DNA of 64,000 bases from Gammaproteobacteria bacterium (GCA_021773835.1 JAJFJQ010000020.1:1-64000); one strand, 5' to 3'; numbered from the stretch's first letter, positions 1 to 9,153 are shown. The notes: generated from the sequence alone by a model not told the origin. Program-made: numbers and translations.

Positions 1-437
1 ACCGCACGGTGCGGTCCTACCATGCCGGCGACAGCGGCGCGTGTGTGATTGGCGGTCGCGGAAAGTGCAAAATGCAAACGGTTTTTCATTCACCGACCGG
101 TTACGCGATGGAGGCGGGGCTGCTCACTGAGATTCAAGCAATGCACGATGACGCACGGTATATCGTCTCAAATACGCTTGGTGCGATCGGTATGTCGCTG
201 GAGATCGGGCCACCTATCGAACTCGCGCCGCGTGATACGGTTGTCGTTGCCAGCGATGGTTTGTTCGATAATCTTCTGAGCAACGAAATTTCTAAACTCG
301 CGTGCCGCGGATCGATTGAGGAGGCTTGCGTCGCGCTCGTCGACACCGCTACGGCACGCATGCTTGATGCGGACAGCGGTAGACCAAGCAAACCCGACGA
401 TCTGACCGTATTGCTCTACCGGCCAAACCGGGTGTGA
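1..437 (+). CDS. PP2C-family protein phosphatase, C-terminal part (5' end outside window)
   Basis: The reading frame is open from the first base, so the gene starts upstream of the window; about 145 codons remain. It carries late motifs of the metal-dependent PP2C serine/threonine phosphatase fold: a GDSGA-like segment near the left edge, then the SDGLFDN motif whose Asp is a metal ligand in the family, and a closing PDDLTVLLYRP stretch that matches the D-D-x-T motif at the end of the fold. The protein would remove phosphate from Ser/Thr residues in the cytoplasm; the partner kinase or target is not visible. Upstream domains cannot be judged. It is followed by a 76-base gap and a convergent transporter gene. 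Confidence 0.8.
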   Translation, partial: RTVRSYHAGDSGACVIGGRGKCKMQTVFHSPTGYAMEAGLLTEIQAMHDDARYIVSNTLGAIGMSLEIGPPIELAPRDTVVVASDGLFDNLLSNEISKLACRGSIEEACVALVDTATARMLDADSGRPSKPDDLTVLLYRPNRV

Positions 438-513
438 TTGGTTAAAACAAGAAGCGACAAGGTCTCGCGTCCAATCGTTTCCGTGAGCGATGCGTGCCGC
501 GAACGTTTAGGAT

Positions 514-1749
514 TCAAGCAGTCGCATGGCGGAGGTTTAGCATCAGATCCCGACGCCATATTAAAAACACAACGATACCGATATTGACAAAGTTCCAACC
601 GATGCCGTTGATGAAGGCCGCCGAGTAAGACCGCGTCCAATCGTATATCGCACCAGACATCCAGGCGCCAAGTGCCATGCCCGTCAGCGTCCCCATGATG
701 ACTAGCCCGATGCGCGCACCGGCTTGTGATGGCTTGAAATACTCACGAATGATGAGTGCGTAACACGGCACGAGGCCGCCTTGAAATAATCCAAACATTG
801 CCGACACGAGATACAGCGGTACGAGGCCGCGCACCGGAAGGAAGAAAAATAGGGCAATACACTGCAGGCTTGATGCGAGTAGTAAGGCGTGTAGGCCACC
901 GAAGCGATCCATGATCATGCCGAAGCCGAGTCGACTGATCACGCCACAACCGAGCATCACTGCCAACATCTCGGCACCGACTGCGGGTCCAAAGCCAAGA
1001 CCTACACACATCGAAATCAGATGGACCTGCGGCATCGCCATGGCGACGCAACAGCTGACACCGGCGATACATAGTAGGACTTGCGCGCGGCTATCGCTCA
1101 TCCCCAACGAGAATTTAGGCCGATCGGCAAGTGCTTTTTGGGCTGCATTCATTACATGAACCGTGATGCGCCGGTGCATGATCAAGCTCAACGGCAACAT
1201 CGACACCACGCAAAAAATCCCGATCCCGATATACGTTTGCCGCCAACCGAACTGTTCAATGTAATGGTGCAGTACCGTTGGCCAGATCGCGCCCGCGGCG
1301 TACTGGCCAGTGGCGGCAAGCGCGATCGCTATTCCGCGGCGACGATCAAACCAGTGCGAGACATCGGCCATCAGCGGTGCGAACAATGAAGAGGTGCCGA
1401 GCATGCCGATCAAAAGCCCGTTGGTAGCCGCAAACGTCCATATGTTCGAGGTGTAGGCGGACAGTATGAACCCCGATCCAAATCCCACGATGCCGATGAA
1501 TATGGGGATCTGGATGCCGTAGCGGTCGAACAGCTTGCCCATCCAGAATGTGCCAATTGCCCAGCCGAGCATGATCATTGAGTAGGGAATTGCGGACTGT
1601 GAGCGGGTCGATCCAAATTCCACTTCTATCACGGGCATGGCAATTATCACGCCGTACATACCGACCGCGCCGATCGTGATCAACGCGAGGGACGTGCACA
1701 GGCGCAGCCACGCGTAGCGTGACTCGATGTCGTTATTCGAGGTCGGCAT
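514..1749 (-). CDS. MFS transporter
   Basis: A 411-residue, very hydrophobic protein with about 12 membrane spans, the usual size for the major facilitator superfamily. The loop after the second span reads GKLFDRYG, a version of the conserved G-x-L-a-D-r-x-G motif of the family, and a related GMIMDRFG loop opens the second half at around residue 275. The layout resembles the monocarboxylate/oxalate-formate type of MFS carrier, so an organic anion is the likely cargo (inference). It is the last gene of a same-strand run (permease, CoA transferase, FAD monooxygenase, NIPSNAP protein), which suggests uptake or export of a compound handled by those enzymes. No clear ribosome site was seen before the chosen ATG. 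Confidence 0.85.
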   Translation of the reverse strand: MPTSNNDIESRYAWLRLCTSLALITIGAVGMYGVIIAMPVIEVEFGSTRSQSAIPYSMIMLGWAIGTFWMGKLFDRYGIQIPIFIGIVGFGSGFILSAYTSNIWTFAATNGLLIGMLGTSSLFAPLMADVSHWFDRRRGIAIALAATGQYAAGAIWPTVLHHYIEQFGWRQTYIGIGIFCVVSMLPLSLIMHRRITVHVMNAAQKALADRPKFSLGMSDSRAQVLLCIAGVSCCVAMAMPQVHLISMCVGLGFGPAVGAEMLAVMLGCGVISRLGFGMIMDRFGGLHALLLASSLQCIALFFFLPVRGLVPLYLVSAMFGLFQGGLVPCYALIIREYFKPSQAGARIGLVIMGTLTGMALGAWMSGAIYDWTRSYSAAFINGIGWNFVNIGIVVFLIWRRDLMLNLRHATA

Positions 1750-1811
1750 AGATAGATGTGATCGGTAACAAGCGAAGCCAAATAAACTTGCTAAGACAGC
1801 GAGTTTTTAGT

Positions 1812-2135
1812 TTATGGTCTTGGCCCCCAAGGTGCCGATAGCATTAATTGCACTTCCTGCGACTGGATGAGCGGTCGAATTTTTGGTGCGAACTGCATAA
1901 ATTTGTCATCGGCGAATAAGCGTTTCCAAAAATCGCGGCGATCGCTGTCATCGTCGAAACGCCAGATGTGGATCAGCTGGTGCAATGGGCCGGTGTCACT
2001 GACGAAATAACCGACGAGTTTCTCACTAAAACCACCAGCCTCAAGCGCCGGCCACCCGTGCTCCGTGTAGAGTTGTAGCGCCTCCGCCATGCGCCCCACG
2101 GTTACGCAATAGGTACGTTTTTCATAGACACTCAT
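1812..2135 (-). CDS. NIPSNAP family protein
   Basis: A 107-residue soluble protein opening with YEKRTYCVTVGRM and containing HQLIHIWRFDDDSDRRDFWKRL, both typical of the NIPSNAP fold (a ferredoxin-like alpha/beta barrel). Family members are often found beside enzymes of aromatic or amine breakdown but have no agreed biochemical role. GGAGAG lies at good distance before the ATG. It sits 147 bases downstream of the FAD monooxygenase and 62 bases upstream of the MFS transporter on the same strand, so it is probably part of that catabolic unit. Confidence 0.8.
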   Translation of the reverse strand: MSVYEKRTYCVTVGRMAEALQLYTEHGWPALEAGGFSEKLVGYFVSDTGPLHQLIHIWRFDDDSDRRDFWKRLFADDKFMQFAPKIRPLIQSQEVQLMLSAPWGPRP

Positions 2136-2282
2136 AGCGTCTCTCCGCTTTCATAGATCTTGAACATTGTATACCGATCAACTGGCGGCTGATGAAAAGC
2201 ATTCCAACTGCATAGCCGACAGCACTACTCTATCCAGGAGATGTGATCGGTGATTCGGATAAAAGTAGCGGTGAAGTCCGAT

Positions 2283-3536
2283 TTATGGCGTCGCGGGCAA
2301 ATACTCGGTTGCGATTGTGACAACACCACTAAACCACTTCTCCATGCTCGGCTGATCCATCTTTGACCAATCCGGGATCTCTTTAACCAGGGCAATGCCT
2401 AGCTGATTGCCGAACTGCACGAGGCCATTGTTCGTGGCTGTACGCTCGGTATTCCATTCGCTCAATGCCTGATCCACAGAATCATGGGAACTCAGCGCCG
2501 CGGCCAGCGCGACACTGTCGTTGATTCCTTTCAGGGCACCGGCCGCGCTATGCGGTCGCGCGAATGCCCCGGCATCGCCGGCGAGGCAGATCCGTCCCAC
2601 GCGGTACGCCGGCACCTGACAGTCATAGATGGAATAGACAAATGTGTCGGGGCTTTTCTCGACGATATCGGCGTAATAGTCGGGGATTCGATCGCGGGCC
2701 TCATCCTTTAAGCGACGCTCGGTGGCCATTGGCATAGTGCCGGGCGACAGCGAGCCCTTGCGCGATATACCCTGCTTATCGGTTAAAAATTCCTCGATTT
2801 CCGTATCCGGGATGGTGATGTACATGGCCCAATTGACCAAGCGTTTGCCCGGTTCGACCGAGCCATCCGGTCCAGGTACGAAATAAAAAATACCGTGCCC
2901 GCCGGGATAGCCGAGACAGCGCACGCCATCGTCTAGGGGTTTGGGTTTATCAAGCTCATCTTCCATGATGAATCCGCGCCACAAAACGTATCCGGCGTAA
3001 TCGACGGTTACCTCGGGAAATAGGGTGTGTCGGCCCAGCGAAGTGTAGCCATCCGCACACACGACAAGATCAAACTCAGGCGCGGTGCCATCGGCTAGTT
3101 CAACGGCGACGTGCTCCGGGTCGGTTTGATGGAGTGCTAAGACGTTATGATTCGCGCGATAAATTGCGTCTGGAACGCGTGCACGGAGATTGCTATACAG
3201 TCCACCCCAGTTTAGCGCACCAAGTTGCGCGGGCTGGTCCCAGGCAACGTACCCGTGGTAGGAATCATCCGCCGAACGCCAGATGCGGGACATTTTATCC
3301 AAACGGAAATATGGAATGTCGTGATCAACTAAGTCGCGGTCGATAAAGGTTTCGACTACCGACGGCGGTACGCCGATACCGGCACCGCGATCCTTGAGTT
3401 CGTTTCCAGAACGCTCATACAGTGTGACATCGCAACCCGCACGGGACAGTTCAATGGCCGCCGCGCACCCCGCAATCGATCCACCAACGATCCCAACTTT
3501 TAGATCGTTCGCCTTACTTCCAGCGGTTCCCGACAT
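2283..3536 (-). CDS. FAD-dependent aromatic-ring monooxygenase (2,6-dihydroxypyridine hydroxylase-like)
   Basis: A 417-residue class A flavin monooxygenase. The N-terminus has the dinucleotide-binding loop GGSIAG (around residues 18-23) followed by YERSG, a mid-protein D-x-V-x-x-A-D-G segment (DLVVCADG), and the second FAD motif LAGDAGAFARPHSAAG near residue 320. The RPHSAAG version and the YAGYVLWRG stretch resemble 2,6-dihydroxypyridine 3-hydroxylase, an enzyme of nicotine breakdown, rather than salicylate or phenol hydroxylases. It would hydroxylate an aromatic or N-heterocyclic ring using NADH and oxygen. A strong GGGGGAG site precedes the ATG. The CoA transferase lies 96 bases upstream on the same strand. 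Family confidence is high; the substrate is a guess. Confidence 0.85.
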   Translation of the reverse strand: MSGTAGSKANDLKVGIVGGSIAGCAAAIELSRAGCDVTLYERSGNELKDRGAGIGVPPSVVETFIDRDLVDHDIPYFRLDKMSRIWRSADDSYHGYVAWDQPAQLGALNWGGLYSNLRARVPDAIYRANHNVLALHQTDPEHVAVELADGTAPEFDLVVCADGYTSLGRHTLFPEVTVDYAGYVLWRGFIMEDELDKPKPLDDGVRCLGYPGGHGIFYFVPGPDGSVEPGKRLVNWAMYITIPDTEIEEFLTDKQGISRKGSLSPGTMPMATERRLKDEARDRIPDYYADIVEKSPDTFVYSIYDCQVPAYRVGRICLAGDAGAFARPHSAAGALKGINDSVALAAALSSHDSVDQALSEWNTERTATNNGLVQFGNQLGIALVKEIPDWSKMDQPSMEKWFSGVVTIATEYLPATP

Positions 3537-3632
3537 GAATTACTCCCCCAATATTATCGGGTAGGTCAACGGTTGCTTGCTCCAGTCGATGATTCTAGCC
3601 GATGAATCACGCTCCTGGGTATCTGGAACGAT

Positions 3633-4832
3633 TCATTGGCGCCCGGACGACGCTAAGGCATCTGCGATCTCCCCAGCCGATAGCCCTGCTTCACGCAAAA
3701 GCGCTTGACCATGTTCACCCAACGTCGGTTGATGCTGGCGGATCGGTAGCGGCGCCCGGTCGAAACGAAGGCCAGTATCTAATACCTCTAAATCGCCTTC
3801 GCTCGGATGTTGGAAGCCCCGAAAAAAACCAACCTGTTGGAGATGCGGGTCGTCGTGCAGGTCGGAGAATGTATTTATCGGGCCGCAGGGGATCTCGGCC
3901 TTGGACAGTGCCTCGAGCCAATAGGCTGTTGGGTGCAGGCATATCACTTCGCTGGCGCGCTCATAGAGCGCGTCGATGTTGCGGGTCCGATCGGCCATCG
4001 TTAGAAATCGCGGGTCAGCGGCGACGTCAGGATCACCGGCAAGCGCCCAAAACGATCGCCATTGTTGGTCGGTGTAGGGAAGAGCACAGATGTAACCGTC
4101 TTGTGTTGAATACGGTTTCCGTTCGGCCGATATGACCCGGGTGTAACCGGCATCACCTTCTGGCGGCGAGAAGCTGATCCCGAACTGGTGTTCGACCAAG
4201 GTGTAGGCGGCCATGCTTTCGAACATACCGATCTCCATATATACCCCTTTGCCAGTGCGATTTCGCTGGAATAGCGCGGCCAGAAGTCCGTTGGCCGCGA
4301 TGAGACCGGCGCTTTTGTCCGCGATAACCGACGGCGCGTAGGCCGGTTTCCCGTCGCGGGCGAGAAATGCAGCAGCGATCCCGCTTTCGCCTTGAATAAC
4401 GTCATCGTAGGCCGGACGACCGGCATAGGGGCCTTCTTCCAGATAACCATGCAATGCCCCGTAAACGATGTCGGTCTTAGCGGCCATCACCGCATCCGGT
4501 GTGAATCCTAAGGCTGCAATTTTCTGCGGCCGAATGTTGTGTACGAACATATCGGCGCTAGCGATCAAACGCCATAACGCATCGCGCGCAGGTGCGCGTT
4601 TCAGATCCAATTGAACGCTGCGCTTATTGCGGTTGCAGCCGAGAAAACCTGCCGCCATACCGGTATGCCGAGCGGGACCGATACTGCGCGTGGGATCGCC
4701 ACCTGGCGCTTCGATCTTGATTACGTCGGCACCAAAGTCGCCGAGCATTTGAGTTGCGTAGGGACCAAACAATACGCTGGTGAGATCGATGATGCGGATG
4801 CCCGACAAGGGCGTCGCTGTTGAATTGCTCAT
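3633..4832 (-). CDS. CaiB/BaiF class III CoA transferase
   Basis: The open frame extends upstream to 5096, but the family's N-terminal pattern (SGIRIIDLTSVLFGPYATQM, then GADVIKIEAPGGD) begins right after the ATG at 4832, giving 399 residues, the usual length for class III CoA transferases. This start also overlaps the stop of the upstream permease by four bases (ATGA), a sign of translational coupling. The enzyme moves CoA between carboxylates through an aspartyl-CoA intermediate; IADKSAG is the likely place of the catalytic Asp. Cytoplasmic. With the downstream FAD monooxygenase it suggests activation of an acid substrate as a CoA ester. Confidence 0.88.
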   Translation of the reverse strand: MSNSTATPLSGIRIIDLTSVLFGPYATQMLGDFGADVIKIEAPGGDPTRSIGPARHTGMAAGFLGCNRNKRSVQLDLKRAPARDALWRLIASADMFVHNIRPQKIAALGFTPDAVMAAKTDIVYGALHGYLEEGPYAGRPAYDDVIQGESGIAAAFLARDGKPAYAPSVIADKSAGLIAANGLLAALFQRNRTGKGVYMEIGMFESMAAYTLVEHQFGISFSPPEGDAGYTRVISAERKPYSTQDGYICALPYTDQQWRSFWALAGDPDVAADPRFLTMADRTRNIDALYERASEVICLHPTAYWLEALSKAEIPCGPINTFSDLHDDPHLQQVGFFRGFQHPSEGDLEVLDTGLRFDRAPLPIRQHQPTLGEHGQALLREAGLSAGEIADALASSGRQ

Positions 4833-5554
4833 TTGGGCTCCGTTCGGTCCATAACCGTGTACGCGTGTAGTTTCAAATAAAGTCCCGCCGCGATCCCCGA
4901 TGCGCCAAACAACATGGTCATCACAACAATTTGGTATTTCGTCGCCACCACCGGTGAGACACCGCTTAGAATTTGTCCCGTCATTATGCCGGGCAGCGAA
5001 ACTAAACCGACCGCGAATAGTGAATTGATCGTTGGGATGAGAGAGGCATGGAATGCAATCCGCTGCGCTTCTGTTTCCACTACACCGCGGACACATTCAG
5101 CCTCAAAGCGCTCGGCCGCGAGACTGACGGTATTCATCGCAGCGGCAAAGATCATTCCAGCGAGGGGGACGATATAGCGGGCGCTAAACCAAGAATTGAG
5201 ATCGATAACGAATACGGTGACCAGCACTAGGATCGGAAGACTAGCGAGCGAGATGGCGAGCAAGGCACTCAAGTAGGAGCGTCGGCGTGTCTCGCCGAGT
5301 GGCCGAATGGCGATCCAGCTCGCCGCCAATAGCATGACCACAAGCACAGGAATGATAATGGCGAAATGATCGGATTCGAACAAAAACACCAAGACGTAGC
5401 CAATCAACAAGAGTTGGACCAGCATCCGCACCGTTGCATAGACCGCGATATGTGGCGCTGCGCGCCATCGAAACATGATCCCGATGACGACCAGCACCGG
5501 CAGGAATGCAATGATCAGGCCTTGGATTGAAATTTCTGGTACGGTCGTGCCCAT
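4829..5554 (-). CDS. fetB: FetB-like ABC permease (UPF0014 family)
   Basis: A 241-residue membrane protein with about seven spans. The conserved block SLIPTINSLFAVGLVSLPGI, followed by MTGQILSGVSPVVATKYQIVVM, is the hallmark of the FetB/YbbM family, and RGVVETEAQRIAF earlier in the protein also fits. In Escherichia coli FetB pairs with the ATPase FetA and is linked to iron export and oxidative-stress resistance. No ATPase gene lies nearby: the divergent neighbour is a RidA protein and the downstream gene is a CoA transferase joined by an ATGA overlap. Either FetA is encoded elsewhere or this copy serves another role. Family assignment is firm. Confidence 0.88.
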   Translation of the reverse strand: MGTTVPEISIQGLIIAFLPVLVVIGIMFRWRAAPHIAVYATVRMLVQLLLIGYVLVFLFESDHFAIIIPVLVVMLLAASWIAIRPLGETRRRSYLSALLAISLASLPILVLVTVFVIDLNSWFSARYIVPLAGMIFAAAMNTVSLAAERFEAECVRGVVETEAQRIAFHASLIPTINSLFAVGLVSLPGIMTGQILSGVSPVVATKYQIVVMTMLFGASGIAAGLYLKLHAYTVMDRTEPK

Positions 5555-5640
5555 GTGCGGTACAACTTCGTTGTCGATGACTTAAATAACAGACAACGGA
5601 TCTTCGCATATCCAATGACGATCCGAATGATTGAAATAAT

Positions 5641-6804
5641 ATGCCAGCTCAGCCTCGCATCAACGTTAGCTCGGGACGACCGCTAGAAGGCCTGGCACAC
5701 TACTCACGGGCCCTGCGTGTTGGTGAGATTGTGCTCCAATCAGGCACCACGGCGATCGACCGTGACGGTAATGTATTGGGTAAAGATGTTAGTGCGCAGA
5801 TCGATGCCATCCTAAATCTCGCTCGCGGCAGTATGGGTGCCGCGGATGGCGTTTTCGAGAACGTTGTCCGCGCGCGTTTGTATGTGACCGATAGCACCAT
5901 CGTCGATGAAGCGGGCCGCGCATTCGAGCGCGCATTCAGCGGAATCAATCCGGTAGTCACACTTGTTCCGATCTGCCAACTTGCACGGCCGGCGCAGTTG
6001 ATTGAGATCGAACTAGAAGCAATAGATGGCGCCACGGACACCGCCCAGCATATCGAAGCACCAGCGTTTGTAACACACGGATCTGCGGCGATCACGATCG
6101 ACGACAAGATCTTGATCGGTGGCATTGCCGCGAGCGGAGAAACGGTAGCCGCCAGTACGGCCTATGCACTCAATGCGGTTAAAGAACTGATTCAACGCGC
6201 GGGTGGCGTTGTCGAGGACTTGGTCGCGGTTAAATTCTTTGTCGTCGATATCTCTCAATCGGCCGAAATTGTTATGCACGCGGCGCGCGTGCTCGAGACG
6301 GTCAAACCAACGCTTACGATTATCGGTATCCCACCGTTGGCCGATGCGAATATTGGCCTCGTCGTCGAGGCAGAGGCCCTGCTCGGTGCCGACAATAATC
6401 GACGCGACACCCCGCACGGGCAATTTCCCGAGTTCTCAGAATCGGTCGAGGTCGATGACCAGATCTATTTGAGCAATTTCGCGCCCTTGGATCACGACGG
6501 CTTGGTCGTACACCGCGGAGATTGGGCGGCCCAGATCGACCACTGCATCGAAAACCTTGAGTCGGTTTTGACCAAACTTGGTGCGTCACTCGATGATGTG
6601 ATCGTGCGTCGCTTTTTTACCCGCGAGAATGCAGATATGAACCGTGTCTATGGCGAGGGCCCAGGGTGGTTTTCGGCGACCAGACCAACCGCACTTGGCT
6701 GTCGCATCATTAGCCACTTGGACAGTGCGTCATTAATCTCCGTTGAGGCCCACGCTGTTAAGGGTGCGGGCAATAACATTGATTGGCGAACGGTCGACCT
6801 GTAG
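5641..6804 (+). CDS. Triple RidA (YjgF/YER057c/UK114) domain protein
   Basis: A 387-residue protein, about three times the normal RidA length of 130. I read three consecutive RidA-like units: roughly residues 1-130, 134-252 and 262-377. Each has the internal helix pattern (QIDAILNLARGSMGAADG; TAYALNAVKELIQRAGGV; QIDHCIENLESVLTKLGAS) followed by V-x-x-x-x-F/L-x-x-D and a closing V-E-x-E/A-A strand. Only unit 1 keeps an Arg near the place of the substrate-binding Arg of RidA (LARPAQLIEIELEA); unit 2 reads PPLADANIGLVVEAEA. RidA hydrolyses reactive enamines and imines; canonical RidA is a homotrimer, so one chain could form a pseudo-trimer. Divergent from the permease/CoA transferase/FAD monooxygenase run. 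Confidence 0.8.
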   Translation: MPAQPRINVSSGRPLEGLAHYSRALRVGEIVLQSGTTAIDRDGNVLGKDVSAQIDAILNLARGSMGAADGVFENVVRARLYVTDSTIVDEAGRAFERAFSGINPVVTLVPICQLARPAQLIEIELEAIDGATDTAQHIEAPAFVTHGSAAITIDDKILIGGIAASGETVAASTAYALNAVKELIQRAGGVVEDLVAVKFFVVDISQSAEIVMHAARVLETVKPTLTIIGIPPLADANIGLVVEAEALLGADNNRRDTPHGQFPEFSESVEVDDQIYLSNFAPLDHDGLVVHRGDWAAQIDHCIENLESVLTKLGASLDDVIVRRFFTRENADMNRVYGEGPGWFSATRPTALGCRIISHLDSASLISVEAHAVKGAGNNIDWRTVDL

Positions 6805-6973
6805 CGTAGATCGCCACATCGGATTTCAAACGCGGTCTAGGAGCCGCGTGCAGTGCAGCAATCCGGTGTGACAATAGGAACGCAGGCCCATCCCACCTTC
6901 GCGTCACATTTGGCGTTAGAATCTGCGCTTTAAGACAAGATTCCAAATCGATAATTTTGAAGGTGACGCAGCA

Positions 6974-9076
6974 ATGACCAATCGCGCTCGTATTGCAGCC
7001 CTATTAAGTTTGATTGTTCTGACGAGTTATTCGACGCATGCAACAGAGTTCAATCCCGATGACCTCAACGATGAATCAAACGGTAAGAATTGGCTGACCC
7101 ACGGGCGCACGCATAGCGAGCAACGCTATTCTCCGCTCGATCAAATCAACGACGAAAACATCGCTAATTTAGGTCTGGCGTGGTCGCTAGAACTACCGGA
7201 CGCACGCCACTTAGTGTCAACCACGCTCGCCATCGACGGGATCCTCTACGTCACGGGTAGCTTTAGTATCGTCACGGCGATAGATGCGCGTACGCAGAAG
7301 GTGTTGTGGCAATACGATCCCAAGGTTACCGAACATGCAGGCGATACCTTACGAGTCCTGTGGGGAACTAGCCGTGGTGTTGGCTATTGGAATGGCAAGA
7401 TCTACGTTGGCGCAGGAGATGGAAGGTTGATCGCGGTCGACGCGAAAACCGGAAAAGAAGTTTGGAGCACTATGACCGTCGAGCCCGGTAGCTTCTATTA
7501 CATCACCGGTGCACCACGCGCGTTTAACGGCAAAATCATCATCGGTAATGGTGGTACGGAGATGGGCCCGGCGCGTGGTTATGTCACGGCCTACGATGCT
7601 GAGACTGGCGAGCAAGCATGGCGTTTCTATCTCGTTCCGGGAAATCCCGATGACGGGTTTGAGGACAATGCAATGCGCATGGCTGCCGCTACTTGGACTG
7701 GCGAGTGGTGGAGACACGGCGGTGGCGGTAATGCTTGGAACGCGATCACCTTCGATCCCGAGTACAACCACATCTATATCGGAACCGGTAACGGCTCTCC
7801 GTGGAATCGAACTATCCGTAGCCCCGGCGGTGGCGACAATTTGTTCTTGTGCTCCATCGTCGCGGTAGATGCGGATAGCGGCAAATATAAATGGCACTAT
7901 CAAACCGTGCCAGGTGAGACCTGGGACTTTAATTCCGCGATGGATATTGTGTCGGTCGATCTGAAGGTAAAAGACCGCACGATAAAGGCGTTGATGCATG
8001 CGCCGAAGAACGGTTTTTTCTACATCTTGAATCGACAAAATGGTCGATTGTTATCGGCTAAACCATTTGCAAAAGTTACCTGGGCGACGAAAGTCGATAT
8101 GAAAACGGGTAAGCCGATCGAGGTCGAGGGTTCGCGCTACGAAAGCGGGGAAGTTTTAATGTGGCCGGGCCCGCTGGGTGCGCATAATTGGCAGCCGATG
8201 TCTTGGAATCCTGAACATCAGCTTATGTACTTTACCGTGCATGACATCGCCGGCTATTACAACGACACCAAGATCCGTAAAGCAGACTATCAGGCGACCG
8301 GTCATAAATTCGAAGCTGGTGTTACTTATGGAGACAAGGATGTTCCTGAGGATAGTTCGATAAACAGTCTCGTTGCCTGGGATCCGCTAACTCAAAAGCC
8401 CGCATGGCAGGTGGATACGCCACCGGGATGGCATGCGGGGACGATGGCGACCGCCGGTAATTTGGTCTTTCAAGGTCTCGGCGACGGCCAATTCGTCGCC
8501 TATAAGGGCGATACGGGCGAGAAGCTGTGGGAATTTGATGCAAAACACGGCATCTCTGCGCCGCCGATTACCTTCGAATTGGATGGCAAACAACTGATTG
8601 CCTTACCAGTTGGTTGGGGTAGCGGAATGGCTATGCTCGGTGGCTCAATGGGCGCACAACACGGCTGGACCTATGGGTCACATCCGCGCCGTTTGTTGGT
8701 TTTCGCGCTCGACGGACAGGCGACCTTGCCGGCGACGCCGGGCCCGCTGTTTGTTACGCCCGTCGACGACCCGGACTTTGAGATTGATGCCGACTTAATC
8801 GAGACCGGTGAAGATCATTGGGCAAAAAACTGCACCTGGTGTCATGGACCGGCAGCGGTCGCCTCCGGCGGTGCACCTGATTTGCGTGCGTCAGGCATCG
8901 TCTTCGACTTTAAGGCTTTGAGCCAAATTGTATTGGAAGGACAGCGGATTGGACGCGGCATGCCAAAATTTCCGAACCTCAACGAGGACGATTTAAAGAC
9001 CCTACAGCATTACATTCGACACAAGGCGCGCGAGGCGGTCAATAAAAAGACGGATGTGGCGCAAGCGGGACAGTAA
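6974..9076 (+). CDS. PQQ-dependent alcohol dehydrogenase with C-terminal cytochrome c domain (quinohaemoprotein)
   Basis: A 700-residue periplasmic enzyme. A signal peptide covers about residues 1-23 (LSLIVLTSYSTHA). The middle is an eight-bladed propeller with repeated W-motif segments such as GRLIAVDAKTGKEVW and GYVTAYDAETGEQAWRFYLV. WDFNSAMD holds the probable catalytic Asp. At the C-terminus CTWCH (Cys620, Cys623, His624) binds haem c, with a Met in GRGMPKFPNL as likely sixth ligand. The enzyme oxidises primary alcohols or similar substrates and passes electrons through its own haem. Oddities: where relatives have an adjacent Cys-Cys pair this protein reads TLRVLWGTSRGVGYW, and the residue two after the catalytic Asp is Asn rather than the Asp that marks lanthanide-dependent types. 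GAAGGTGA lies upstream of the ATG. Confidence 0.9.
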   Translation: MTNRARIAALLSLIVLTSYSTHATEFNPDDLNDESNGKNWLTHGRTHSEQRYSPLDQINDENIANLGLAWSLELPDARHLVSTTLAIDGILYVTGSFSIVTAIDARTQKVLWQYDPKVTEHAGDTLRVLWGTSRGVGYWNGKIYVGAGDGRLIAVDAKTGKEVWSTMTVEPGSFYYITGAPRAFNGKIIIGNGGTEMGPARGYVTAYDAETGEQAWRFYLVPGNPDDGFEDNAMRMAAATWTGEWWRHGGGGNAWNAITFDPEYNHIYIGTGNGSPWNRTIRSPGGGDNLFLCSIVAVDADSGKYKWHYQTVPGETWDFNSAMDIVSVDLKVKDRTIKALMHAPKNGFFYILNRQNGRLLSAKPFAKVTWATKVDMKTGKPIEVEGSRYESGEVLMWPGPLGAHNWQPMSWNPEHQLMYFTVHDIAGYYNDTKIRKADYQATGHKFEAGVTYGDKDVPEDSSINSLVAWDPLTQKPAWQVDTPPGWHAGTMATAGNLVFQGLGDGQFVAYKGDTGEKLWEFDAKHGISAPPITFELDGKQLIALPVGWGSGMAMLGGSMGAQHGWTYGSHPRRLLVFALDGQATLPATPGPLFVTPVDDPDFEIDADLIETGEDHWAKNCTWCHGPAAVASGGAPDLRASGIVFDFKALSQIVLEGQRIGRGMPKFPNLNEDDLKTLQHYIRHKAREAVNKKTDVAQAGQ

Positions 9077-9082
9077 AAAAAA

Positions 9083-9102
9083 TGGGCCGCAAAAGCGGCC
9101 CA
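9083..9102 (-). terminator. Rho-independent terminator between convergent genes
   Basis: Perfect 8-bp stem TGGGCCGC / GCGGCCCA with a four-base loop. On the minus strand it is followed by eight T residues, a textbook intrinsic terminator for the small secreted protein gene at 9154-9657. On the plus strand it begins six bases after the stop of the PQQ dehydrogenase but is preceded, not followed, by the A-tract. Confidence 0.85.
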
Positions 9103-9153
9103 TCCCTCAACAGCACGAGTACTATCGCCAGTGATTAAAACTGGCGACTCACC

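Noticed and set aside
4833-5096. Longer N-terminus for the CoA transferase at 3633
   Set aside because: It would lie over the permease gene, has no family match, and the ATGA overlap at 4829-4832 with the family's normal first residues fixes the shorter start.
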